Origin: Lojkania enalia
Taxonomy: Eukaryota; Ascomycota; Dothideomycetes; Pleosporales
Direction of reading: 5' to 3'
DNA: 64,000 nucleotides
Assembly (NCBI GenBank): GCA_010094045.1
Contig: ML986627.1
Location: forward strand, 179,186 to 243,185
Shown here: one piece after another, positions 12,466 through 23,503 of the stretch
How the letters are laid out: each line of letters starts with the position of its first letter
Numbering within the stretch: position 1 is the stretch's first letter
The notes under the pieces: model-generated
What the model saw: only the letters and a program-made list of their open reading frames with translations
Told to the model about the DNA's origin: nothing
The model's database searches: none
Program-made: the position numbers and the translations under genes

Positions 12466-12968
12466 CATCCAAATTAATACTAAGATTAGCACTACTCATA
12501 AAATGCCCAACTCCGTACAACTTCATCTCATAATTTGTCTACTGAAGGGGATTGCTGTAGAATGGACCCTCATAAGGCCTAATCAGGAGTGATGTATAGA
12601 AATTGCCACTTAATGAGAAACCCAAAAGAAAGAATATACTGAAACGGAAGACTGAGTTAAATGCTCTCTTTAGTAACAAGATTTAGGACTGGTGTCTAGC
12701 GACGCATCAAAGACTTTCATCTCTCGGGAAAAATAAGACTAAACTAACCAGATTGGGGTCGTAATTCCGCCAAGGAATGACTGCAGAGGCATCCGACATA
12801 ATCAATTCCTAGGTATCAGAATTTGGAGAGAGTGGGTTCCGACTTTGGTATAAATAAGCTTCGAAGTGGCCGAATTTCTGTTAGATCCTCACCCTCCTGA
12901 TTCTTAAAATATATTGCAACTACCAAAAGCCTTCTAAAGCTGAAAAGTCATCTCCCCCCCACGCCGTC
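12466..12968. other. Intergenic region upstream of the MBL-fold gene
   Basis: About 500 bp with no protein-like frame. It contains the TATA-like GTATAAATA about 120 bases before the MBL-fold ATG and a C-rich stretch just before the start. Confidence 0.4.
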
Positions 12969-13778
12969 ATGAATCCTAACTCCTTCAAAAGTATAGTCAG
13001 TATCATTCATGTCGGCACGGCGACAGCCGTCATCAATATCGATGGCGTGAACCTACTCACTGACCCGTTCTTCTCCCCGGCCAACTCTGAATGGGACTTA
13101 GGAGTCATAACTCTAAAGAACAGTGAAAGTCCCGCACTCGGATTGGCTAATCTCCCCCCCATCGATGCTATCCTACTAAGTCACGAGGACCATCCCGATA
13201 ACCTCGACGAGCTAGGCCGCACGCTGCTTGACGGTCGCAAAGTCTTGACTACCATTGACGGTGCCAACAAACTTCAACCTCGACCTGGCGTCCGAGGCCT
13301 TCGGCCATGGGAGACAGTGCCTCTCATTATCTGCGGGAAACAGTTTAAAATTACCGGCACGCCATGCCGGCATCTTCCTGGCGGCGATTGTATCGGCTTC
13401 ATCATCGAGTCGGACACCTTTGGCCATACCGATGGTCTTCCAAATGCCATCTACTTCTCTGGGGATACCGTGTATATGGATGAATTGGCACAAATCCACG
13501 AAAGCTATCACGTTGTTGTCGCTCTACTCAATCTTGGTTCTGCTATCGCCCCGCTCCCTGATGGTCCGCTGCAGATCACTATGGATGGGAAGCAAGCCGT
13601 TCGTTTGTTTCGGGAGATTGGTGCAGATATCCTGGTTCCAATGCATTTTGAGTCCTGGGGGCATTTTACTCAAGGCAAGGAAGAGCTGGCGCAAATCTTC
13701 GACGAAGAGGGGATCCAGGATCAGGTCTGTTGGCTTACTCCCGGAAAGGAGGAAAGGCCAATCAGGGCTAGTGTTTGA
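12969..13778 (+). CDS. Metallo-beta-lactamase-fold hydrolase (UlaG-like), intronless
   Basis: Single exon, 269 residues. The metal site motifs of the MBL superfamily are in order: the leading strand with LLTDPFF (residues 26-32), SHEDHPDNLD (about 77-86, the HxxDH-like motif, here H-E-D-H), GTPCRHLPGGD (third His), YFSGDTVYMDE (bridging Asp) and PMHFESWGHF (last His). The pattern is closest to the UlaG/L-ascorbate-6-phosphate-lactonase-like group and the fungal cytosolic homologues of unknown substrate. There is no signal peptide. Base composition is richer in GC than its flanks and the gene lacks introns, which could hint at bacterial origin, but this alone proves nothing. Confidence 0.85.
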   Translation: MNPNSFKSIVSIIHVGTATAVINIDGVNLLTDPFFSPANSEWDLGVITLKNSESPALGLANLPPIDAILLSHEDHPDNLDELGRTLLDGRKVLTTIDGANKLQPRPGVRGLRPWETVPLIICGKQFKITGTPCRHLPGGDCIGFIIESDTFGHTDGLPNAIYFSGDTVYMDELAQIHESYHVVVALLNLGSAIAPLPDGPLQITMDGKQAVRLFREIGADILVPMHFESWGHFTQGKEELAQIFDEEGIQDQVCWLTPGKEERPIRASV

Positions 13779-14384
13779 TGGTTCCCAATGGACATTTTGA
13801 GGGTCTTGTTCTATGTTATTTAGAACTCTCTACGCTCATTTTATATGCATTCTATATTTACATAAACTACGCTTTTCTCGTTCTATTAGTCGCTTCATCT
13901 GCCTTGCGCTTGCTGGCTATCTAATTAATTCAAAAAAGCAAAAGAGCTATAATCATTATCTTTATATTCCTTGCCGATAGGCATTAGAGAGCCACGGCAG
14001 AATCAATTGACCCTTTCACTCTCTAAAAGAATTATTACCAGTATTACTGACGCCACAACAGCATCATTGAGACCAGAATTTCAATAAACCAAGAGATAGT
14101 TGACGAGAATTGACTTATGAGTCTGTATGTATGATAACAAAGAGACCTGGATAGCATAGTACATATTATTTACATATATAAATTAGATTGATTTCTACCA
14201 ATCTTAGTTGATAGAAGGAATGCCTCCCTCAGCCTTGTCATGTGACTTTTCAATTTTAGTATTTCCTGTCAGAATCCATTTACCCAGGATTGCCCTATTT
14301 TGCGCATAATATCATAGATAGTGTAATGGAACTCCTGCATTTCTTTCCATTAATCACTTGACCAGCTTCGCTGCCCCGTGGAGA
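13779..14384. other. Intergenic, convergent 3' ends
   Basis: About 600 bp of AT-rich DNA between the ends of two converging genes. No frame or repeat recognised; terminators are expected here but not individually identifiable. Confidence 0.4.
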
Positions 14385-17284
14385 CTACTCCTCAATCCTC
14401 TCCTTCCTCTTGAAAACATCCATCTCATATGTTCCCACCCTCGCGTACCGCTTCTCCGCACTTCCACTGCTCGACTCACTTCCTCTAGGTGCACCCCCAT
14501 TCCTTGGGAACATATGCGTGTTGAAAGTCTCCAATCCGCCATCAGGAATCTGCTCGCCGGTATTTATTCCCCTTCCACCTATGCCAGCGAATGCCTGCAC
14601 TGTCTTGGGAGACATAAGTGGCGGATCCAAATCTTCTCTAAATTCAAGCAATGACTCGGCCGAGTTCTCACGGGAAATTTGGGAGAGGGCGGACCGGATA
14701 TTTTCTTTAGAAATAATACGGGCACCGAGAGTCGAGGGGGAGATGGATAGGATGGGGGGTTTGGAGGTTGAGCGAGGGAACCTGCTAGAGACGATACTAC
14801 TAGTAGCATCGCGGATGTCCGTGTCTGAGGCGTAACGCGCTGGGTTCTTGGCTGGGATAGGCGGGGGAAGGGGAATGGAAGGTACTAAACGAGTTGGAAT
14901 AGTTTGAGGATGGGAGGGAGGTTGTACCGTAGCTGGCTCTCCTTCAACCCTACTAAAGGTGTAATTGTCTTCCCGAGAGTAGGCAGGACCGGGGATACGA
15001 GTTTGCGGTGCTTTGCTGGAGCCATGCCACTCGCCAGGAGTCGTTAATTCCTTGCTACCGTACAATCTAGAGCCGACCGGGCCTGGTATACGGGACTTTG
15101 GTGCTGCTTCCACAGCCCTAGCTGACTGGAATGACTGGAATGACCGGTCTGACACACTTCGCACTAGCCCACCTAGGGCAATTGCTTCTCCCTCGCTAGT
15201 AATATGGCCAAGAGTAGGTATAATCGCTCGACTCATACCACCTTGCTCTACTCGATGTGGCACAGCTCCTGTCGGGCTCGGGATACGTGTCACGGGGATA
15301 CCCTTGACACCATCCATCGCCAGGGGAAGTCCTGTGCGCTCGGTATCTCCGGTTATGGGAGCTTTGCCAGAATTCCATGGGTCGACCGATACTGTGGCTC
15401 TTCCACTATCCTCAATTTCTTCTAGAGCTAGAGTTTTTCCGGTGCTACTTAACTGCAAATCTTTATGGGGTCCCGAGTCACTCTGGGACCCTACTAAATC
15501 TGCGACCATGTATTTCTGATAATCTTCATACTCATGTTGTCTGGTGGGGCTCTCAGAGCGCGTTGTTCGAGGAATTTTCATAGGAGGGACCGGCAGCTTA
15601 ATGAAATCTTGTTCATATTCATCGTATTTCCCCAGCACTGAATTAATGTCCTCAGTAAATGGATTGGACCCACGGATAGAGTTATACAAACCATCTGAGT
15701 CCTTCCGCGCACGGTTAACATCCGAACCAGCCATTTTGTCCGAAGCAATAGAGTCATTAGTCGCTCGCCTAGTATGAGAATTGCTTGGGTCCACTCCTGT
15801 CATATCGTTAGCAAGGGTTTGTAGGCGCCGGCTTAGTGTAGGTAGTACCATCTGAAGGTTCCCTTCCAGGGCTTGTGGCGGTCCCTGCAGCCACTACACG
15901 CGAAGGAGAAATACTGTATGTGGTATTACAAGGAATAGGCTTGGGCAGAGAGGAAGGCCCAGATAATGATAAGGACCGCTTGCTCGGAGAACTGGATCCG
16001 GTAGAGGACCGATCACGGGAGATGGCTCGTAGAACACGATCACCGAAGCTGCAAGTAATGTTAGAGCCTAGGAGATGCCATCGACCAGAGAGGGAAATTA
16101 ACGAACCTATTTCCACTAGACTCCTCGAGCCCTTTCAGAGCCTTCCTGCGCTCCAAAATCGTCTTCTGCCTTGTTATCCAGGCAGGGAGGTCGGTCTTTG
16201 GCTTCTCAATCAATTGACCCAAAAAGCCCGGAAATGCGGCTCGCAACTCCCTATCATCGTTCTCGAATTCTTTCTTAACTTCCTCTCGCTCGAGTCTCCT
16301 CTTTCTCTGCAAATCTCTACTACTTACGCGATCATCCAACCCCTCCACTCCCCGTTTCCGGGATTCTTCCTTGCCCTCTGGGTCAAGTTTAGTCTTTTTG
16401 TCTTGGTGTTTCCGAGGAGGGGCCGGCCCAAATCCAAACATACCATACGGGACTACGTCCACCTCTTCTTTCTTTGGTTTCTTTGGAGGTTTGATTTTTG
16501 GGCCTTGCTCCATCCATGGATTCTCGACGTTGCATTCCGGCCATGCCATGCGATTTCGATACTTCTCCCTCTCCGTCTTCTCGATAAATTTAGCAAGCCG
16601 ACCATAGTTATTTCTGCCCTTGACACTATAATCATTCGCGACGGCACGGACGATAGGAATAAACACTTCTTCCCATGCCGTACAGACATTCTTGCATTCG
16701 AAGTATTTAAATCCAAATCGGTTCCACTGTTTTCCGACGCAGAAGCTCTGCAATAACCAAGCGTATAGAAACTTCTCATAATCCGCCGACTGCCAGTTCG
16801 ACTTGTCTATCGCACCTTGATCTACCACGCGTTTAACTGCCACACGTTGATCAATAGCATCCTGATCTGCCTCATGGAGGTCCGATACATAGGAGGTATC
16901 GTCATCAATAGGTGTGATACGTCGGCTACCCTCGTCAAACCGGGTATAGTACCAGAGTAGTTCCGTTCGCTTGATATTCTTTGCCCGTGAAGTGGGTTCG
17001 TCGTCGTCGTGCAGCAACAAGAAATCGTCGCGGAAATCACACCATGGCTTTAGAAAGGCATCGTGTTCGAGGAATTGCTTTTCGAGGCCGTCAAGGTTGC
17101 GAATACGGAGCAGGTTGAGGGCATGTTTAAGGTCCTGTGGGATTTTCTCCTTGAAAGGCGAGAGCTTCGAAAAGGGCGAGGATCCCGTCATTTTGCGCGG
17201 CGAGGACGAAGGGGTCGGTGACCTGGACAGATTTTGGGCGGTGTTGACGATGTCGCTGAACATTGCTGTTTTCAGTGAGTCCAT
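14385..17284 (-). CDS. Large uncharacterised protein: folded N-terminal half, long disordered C-terminal half
   Basis: Three exons 17284-16107, 16048-15849, 15796-14385; introns 58 and 52 bp with matching phases (AG+C, G+GA) and TTGCAG and ACAG acceptors. Product 929 residues. An in-frame alternative start is Met8. After a Ser/Pro-rich leader (SPTPSSSPRK), residues 45-265 look folded and helical: ALNLLRIRNLDGLEKQF, KPWCDFRDDFLLLHDDDE, ELLWYYTRF, WQSADYEKFLYAWLLQSF, WNRFGFKYFECKNVCTAWEE. A basic Lys/Arg-rich segment follows (about 270-370), then about 500 residues rich in Ser, Pro, Thr and Arg with repeated RIPGP/RIPSP motifs (TRIPSPTG, SRIPGPVG, TRIPGPAY), the S/TRIP-type pattern seen in microtubule plus-end binders. 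I do not recognise the family. A cytoskeletal role is only a guess from the SxIP-like motifs. Confidence 0.8.
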
Positions 17285-17848
17285 TTTTATGCCCTGTCAG
17301 TCTTTTGGGCCTATGTTGCTAAGGTGAGAGGTCGGGTTGGCGACGGAAGGTTGTAAGTGATTTCAACAATAACATATGTGATTGTTATAAAGTGAAAGCC
17401 TAACGCGACGGTAGTGACTAATAGCTTGCGCCTACTCGCCGCTCTTCGACTCGGCATCAAACGCATGTTCTTGTCATCGAGCGGTCAGAATGAGAGAAGC
17501 GTCGAATTAAGTGGTATCTATTACTGAAACAACGATTACCGAAGCTGTTGAGGCGAGTATGGGCATCTCCACCTCTCACGATTACCATGCTAGTGAAGTG
17601 CCGAGTGGGTTCTAACATAACATGGACCCAGCAATAAAGTAAAGGACAAATGATAGAGAAGAATAAATAGAGAGCAACAGACGACGTCCCATAGCCCAGA
17701 ATCAGTCTCAAACATCCCCCAATAGGTTGGAAATAAAGTCTACGGTCGCTCTATTGACTTCGGAAGGGAAATGGATCACAGAGTACAACAAACTATGGAA
17801 AGCGAACTCCCTCAAACAGATTTACCTAGTACCATCTAAAATATAAAT
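17285..17848. other. Intergenic, nothing recognised
   Basis: Promoter side of the large uncharacterised gene; short overlapping frames only. Confidence 0.4.
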
Positions 17849-18560
17849 TCAGACTGCGTGTATCTCGTTTGAACGTTTCAAGAGCGCTTGTAGCTGCACC
17901 GAGACCGAAAGCAAATTGGACAATCTTCCGCTGCACAGCTTTACCAGAACCATGGCGGACAAAATCATCATTCTAGACGTCGGAGAGGAGCCATTCAAAA
18001 CCTTGCAAAAATCCTTGATAACGTGCCTGAATTCCGGACGAAATGGTCGCGATATCCACAAGACGACGGGTCTTCATCGACATGGACCCCGACATATTCG
18101 TATTCATCTTCCACTAGCTGCGACACCTGATTACCTGTCCACCCTTCTGGAACAAGGAGCACAGCTTCGGCTACCCACTTCATGCACGTCTCTAAGGCGA
18201 AGTTGAATTCTGGGGCATTCGAGATTTGAGCGATTGGATTAGGAGTAAGAAATATCCCAAAGCCATCGGCACGAAGATTCTCGAACGGGTATTTGAGGAG
18301 ATTGGAGCCGAGCCCTGGTAGATAAGTGCAACATCGAAACAAAACCTAAAATTGTGCGCAATGTGAGGCGGATGTATGTCTGCCCTCTTTGAAAGAAATC
18401 CCATAGAGTGCAAAGGGGGAACTAGGAGTAGGAAGGAGTGTCGCAAGGTACAGGGGGACGAGCCAGATAAGTATGAGGATGGGCACTACGAATTGCTTAC
18501 TGCGCAGAAAGAGATTGCGTTCAATAACGGGATGGTCTGTGTTTGATCGCAGCGTTTGGT
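17849..18560 (-). pseudogene. Degraded membrane-enzyme fragment, possibly cytochrome P450 N-terminus
   Basis: Reading the minus strand, protein-like segments appear in changing frames: an N-terminal membrane helix (IWLVPLYLATLLP) near 18,470; then YLPGLGSNLLKYPFENL and ADGFGIFLTPNPIAQISNAPEFNF (18,342-18,200); VEDEYEYVGVHVDEDP (18,100); RPFRPEFRHVIKDF (18,050) in another frame. The order membrane anchor, proline turn, 'DGF-F-L-P' strand and helix resembles the start of fungal P450s of the ent-kaurene-oxidase type, but no haem-binding cysteine motif follows and stops interrupt the frame at about 18,350. I treat it as a relic of uncertain family. Confidence 0.3.
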
Positions 18561-19706
18561 TAGTGATATTGGATTGCTCGGTTCAAGTGTTTCAGCGTTG
18601 AGATCAGATAGACATAGTGGTCTTCTTGTGCGTGATTGAAGAATGGTGCATGGCGTTTAGAATAGGTTGCTTGGACATTCTGAATCCACCATATCCTAGA
18701 TCCTTCGAGTAGCGTAGCGTTTCTGCAAGAGAACAGAATGGGCAACTCCAAGATCAACGATGATAGGAAAATATGAGAATATACCTGGTTTTGTAGTAGA
18801 GAAGGATATTCCAAGTCTATCACTCCATACGCCAGTTATTTTTGCTTGAGGAACATGGCGCCAAGGAGTAAATCTTGTTCATGTGGTTTCTACTAAACAC
18901 AACCAATTCGCCTTCCCAAGCCTTCCACAGTCCCCTTTATCTAACACATGATCAAGGTTAGTGGCCGCCCAAATATTAGACAATTCTCGCCCTGGGGGTT
19001 AGAATAATGTAGCATAATTCGGATCTCTCGTGCTCATGCTGCGCCACCTTGTATAGAAAAAGTCATAAACGTTCAGTCCTTCGAATTTCTGTAACTATTC
19101 TTCGACAACATATCTTGCTCTTTAATTCTACATATCCATCTTTAGCACGGTCTTCGGTCCTTTAATGCGAACTCCAGCGTGGCATCTAATGGGCGATTTG
19201 CGCTTATTCTTTATGGACTTTGGGAAGCTGGAATCGCGGTCTCCGAGCATAGCGAAACGGTGCAGCAGGCTTCATTCGAGCGTGAATAAAGCGTAATTAT
19301 TTATAAAATAATTGAAATAGTGTGAAGATGGAGCCGAGTCATACTGAAGACCGACCTGATGGAGTCGTGGCTCACGGCTTAGAAGCGTTTGGGGGCCGAT
19401 GTCGGCTTACTAACGAAGTTAAGGTACTATCAGTACCGAAGCATCCGGTAGCGTTTAACTTTCCTTTCGACCTCAACCTCACAGCTGCACAGCAACAAGC
19501 ACACATATCACATTGAACAATTCGCGCATGAATCTCGAGATAGCTTTCATTGAAAGATCTAGTATGATAAGACATCTGGTATCATCCTTATTCCATAACT
19601 AAGGCAGCACGAGGAATATCATCGCAAACAGCTTATAAACGGCATCGAATCGTCCACCGATATGCGTAAATCATACCGCACCGGGATCAGGCGATGAATA
19701 GTCCGC
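18561..19706. other. Intergenic, nothing recognised
   Basis: About 1.1 kb between the relic and the 3' end of the peptide transporter gene; only short, low-complexity frames. Confidence 0.4.
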
Positions 19707-21715
19707 TCATGCGTGGTGTCCACTCTCCGAAGTGACACTGTGGCGCCTATCCTTGCCAATGTAGTTGGAGTCAGGCAACATGTTAAGCTCATCCTCCCTC
19801 TTATCCGTAGGCCTTTGGTGGAACCAGAACAAGACACCACCGATAGCTGCAGCAACGGCTACGACACCATAGTTCCAGATCAACAAGGGATCTTCGGCAA
19901 GCGCAACAAGTGCCTGCCCAATAGCATTGGAGAATGCGGACATGAAGTGCCAGTACGACGTTACTAGAGAACGCATATTCTTAGGCGCCTTGGTGAAAGC
20001 GTACTCAAGGCCCGTGATGGAGGCAAAGATCTCGGAAAACCCAATTAAGACGTAGGGCACGGTCTGAACCCAGACGTTGATCGGGGCTGGAGCTTCGCAG
20101 TCGTTCATATATTCGCCACAAGGTCCTTTCTTGTAGATGTAGTATTGAATGACGGTGGCGGAGATCATGGCGCACGACCCAAGGCCGAAACCGACAGTAA
20201 TGCGCTTGATCGGCGTGAAGCGAATACCCTTCTTACGGAGGAAGGGGTAGAGGAAGTTGTCAACAATCGGAATGAAGACGACGAGTGAGATGGGATTGAG
20301 ATTGGTAATGACATCGTTAGGGACACCATTCAGGGTCAAGGTAGCAGCCTGGGACGTGAGATTGTTGTTCATCTGATTGTAAGAGAGCCCTGATAGCTGG
20401 GTTAGTCAAATTAAGATAAGGAGAGGGCGCGCTTACAGTAAAGAGGGATCCAAGTGAAGCAAGAGCAAGCACGAAGGCCACGAGCAACCTGGTCAACCCA
20501 GGCATCGTCGAACTGCATCCAGCTGGGCTTACTGTCACCGAGGCGGCTGGGCTTGACATCCTCCCAGAAGCTAGGGTGCTTAAAGTTCTTCCGTGTCTGG
20601 ACGGGATTGGCGGACCATTTACCCTTCTGCGCCAAGAACCAAAGCTTGATGGCACGGATCAAGACCGATCCAGTCGGAGGGCTCTTGTGGTACTTGTGAC
20701 GGCAGAACCAAAGTACAATTGGGCAGAGGCAGAATAGAACAGTTGGCAGCAAGAAAGAGCACCAAAAACCAACGTACTTCTCGACGTACACCATGCCAAT
20801 CTGGCCGGTCAGGGCTCCAACGTTGATCATCATGTAGAAGTACAGAAAGATACGAGAGAGGGTGATATTCGGGTCGGAAATCGCGCGCTCACCGGTCCTA
20901 GGGTCTATAATGACTCGCAACTTGGTCTGACGGTACTGTTCAGCAATCAAAGGCGAAATGTTGGCCTTGAAAGCACCAGTTCCGAATCCTAGGGTAATGA
21001 CTCCAAGAATGAAAGGGGCAATAGCCTTCCCGCTATCAATCACAGTGGGAAGGGCAGCAATGATCAAAAAGACGTGGCCTAGGATGGAGAAGGCGATTGC
21101 AATGAAGATGGTGTTGAATCGGCCGAGATACTCGTCCGCAATAATGGCACCGATGATCGGGGTGGTATAAGCCCAGAATGAATTGACTAGATTGTGGAAT
21201 CAGTTTCATCCGTCATGGGGATTGGAGGTGAAATCTGCGTACATGTGCCGATACCGAATGACGCGCGCTGACCCATGTTCAGAGCACCCGGCTGGCCCTC
21301 GGGCCCCGGGGCCTTACCGGTCCTTGAGCCTTCAGGACGTTCGTGCTGAATGAAATTCGTGTCTAATGGAGCCGATTAGCCAACGGGCCAAGAACAACCG
21401 CCAGGACAACTTACAGAGCACTTGGCATCCATAGTAGCCGAAACGCTCGCAGAGCTCGACGAAAGCAATGGTAAACGCCGACCAGGGGATCTTGCCCGAT
21501 ATACGAGGAAGGGTAGCAAGATCTTCCTCGGTGGGCTCCTCACCCTCCAAGTCGGCCTCGAACTCGACGGGAGCAATGCTCACTTCAGTGCTCCGCCTGT
21601 CGAGGCCACCCATGGCCTTCTTCTCATCAGCCTCAAACAGCTGCGGAGGAGGAGCGACGTCGGGCTCATGGCTCAAGGCAATGTCCGGTTGGTTTTGCGC
21701 AGACGCAGCAGCCAT
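19707..21715 (-). CDS. ptr2: Peptide transporter PTR2, proton-dependent oligopeptide transporter (POT) family
   Basis: Four exons: 21715-21415, 21362-21255, 21186-20437, 20389-19707, introns 52, 68, 47 bp, phases consistent; 613 residues, usual for fungal PTR2. Start chosen at MAAASAQNQPD. POT signatures are visible: the proton-coupling ExxER motif in FVELCERFGYYG, the conserved PGALNMGQRAS loop, and the family signature LYFYMMINVGALTGQ. About twelve membrane spans follow the 90-residue acidic cytoplasmic N-terminus. The protein imports di- and tripeptides with protons at the plasma membrane. The secreted dipeptidyl-peptidase DPP5 lies upstream on the same strand, so the two may serve extracellular protein use. 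The upstream region carries several GATA motifs. Confidence 0.95.
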
Positions 21716-23503
21716 TGTGACTGAGGTTGCTCTCAAGTGTGGGGAATTACACAAGCAAGAGAAGGACGATGAACCGATCAAGAGCTAGGTGCGGGATCAC
21801 GAAATATAAATGAGCGAGCGGGACTACAGATAAAGCTCACTCCACGCTGTAGTTCTACTTTCCCCAGGGAGCCCAGGTCAGTGCGGCAAAGACACTGCGT
21901 GACCATGAGCTGGGCACGATGGCCATTTCCAGCAGGTCGGTGTGATTGCTACGTTACAATCGCCGCTGGTGGAAGACTAGGACCAACAGAGCCGGTTTAA
22001 GCTGCTCTGTTATCGAGCGCCACAGCCACCGGGAGAGGAGCTAAAACGCGAAAAGAATTGCAGCCAAGATGTCCCAAGAGCTCCTACATTGACTTCTGGG
22101 CTGGGCGCTCTTGCAGATCCCAGGGGTCTGCCAACCATCGACGATAGGACAATCCTTATCGGGACGTCGTATAACGCTTATGATACGGCCGTTGGGTGCG
22201 GTGCGGCGCTGTGCCTCGAGTCGCACACCCCGCTCTCGGCTACACTGGACTCTAAGAGGGAGTTATTCCAAAGTAAAAAGAAGGGAGCACAGCGATGACA
22301 AGCACGCTGCTGGCCTGGTCGACCTTATCAAAAAGTCCGCCAGTTAAACGGCCTAGAATAGTGTAGTCCCATGTCCGGCTTGGCGACCTTGGAGCGGAAT
22401 AGCTTGGCAGAATTGCCCCTCGGTCCCTATCCCTCGTTCGGTGTGGTTGGTCGGTCGGCACCTCCACTCTCACAGACATCTACATACACACACACACTCA
22501 TGCACCAACTCGCGCATTTTCTTGGTATTGCGCCGCTACGTCCAAACAGGCAGGTTGACATGCACTCGGCTTCTCGGCTTCGCGCCGTATTCCCCAAACC
22601 ACCCAATTGCATCCCCTCCCGCGAATTTTGATCTGGACTGGCCATCTTATGGGGACGACCCGCGTTCTAGCTGACTTCGAGAAAACAACGGGGCGTGCGC
22701 CCATGCTTATCTCCTCACATTTTCGGTTGATGCGCCGAGGACCGCTCAGCAATGGCTCGCAGCGGAAGGCGGCGGTGGTACCCGTTTGTAGCGACGACTT
22801 CTAGCTCTCCGCACATTATTTCGCGTCTTTTGCCGCGAAATTGCCGCTGCTATGCGTACGAGCTCTGCCAAGACCTTGCCGTTTCATCGAAGATTTGACT
22901 GGAAAGGGCAAGTTGAAGGGATTTGCGGTTGAACGAAAGAACGATGCCACTGTAGTCAGCGGCACCTAAAAGGCTTGCCGGGGGGGGCTGCTCAACGTGG
23001 CGAGAGAATGAAGCCATGTCTGAGGTCCTTATCGCACGAGTACAACCTATCAAAATGTTCATGGCAAGAGAAGAGCACATGTCGCACATCGGTCGCTATT
23101 TGTTAGGTTATGTCGGACAACAGCCGCGTTAGGACTGTATGGAGTAACATGGGTGGCCGTCGCTCGCGTGCTTTCAGACATTTCCTGGGCTCACGGTCCG
23201 AAACCCAGGACTGCGACCCTCGAGCACCGCGCATGTATGTGACCCAGCAACCCAGTGCAGATTGCAGTATGTTTTCCCAAGCACCGGGTTACGGGACTAC
23301 TGTAGAGTGGATACTGCTAGGCCCAAAAGGATGGAATTCCCCGTTGCAGGATCATCATTGTACAATAGAGAAATTGAACATTGAGGGTTAACATTATCAT
23401 TAAATTAACATCAGATTGGGCTTTTTGTAGCTCAGTTCATTGCCAACGAGTGGATCGTAAGACTGCGAGTATTATCTCCTTACCTCAGTCGCGTCATTAG
23501 GAA
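21716..23503 (-). promoter_or_regulatory. PTR2 upstream region with GATA-factor motif cluster
   Basis: In 1.8 kb without a credible gene, HGATAR motifs (binding sites of AreA/NIT2-type nitrogen regulators) occur at 21828, 22010, 22142, 22156, 22325, 22707 and 23047 on either strand. Three fall within about 190 bp (22142-22330). This fits nitrogen-controlled expression of the transporter but binding is not shown by sequence alone. Confidence 0.4.

Noticed and set aside
15875..16756. 293-codon plus-strand open frame
   Set aside because: It lies antisense to exons 1-2 of the 929-residue gene, whose splice phases and protein-like composition are convincing; the plus frame has no domain and is hydrophobic by reverse-complement chance.
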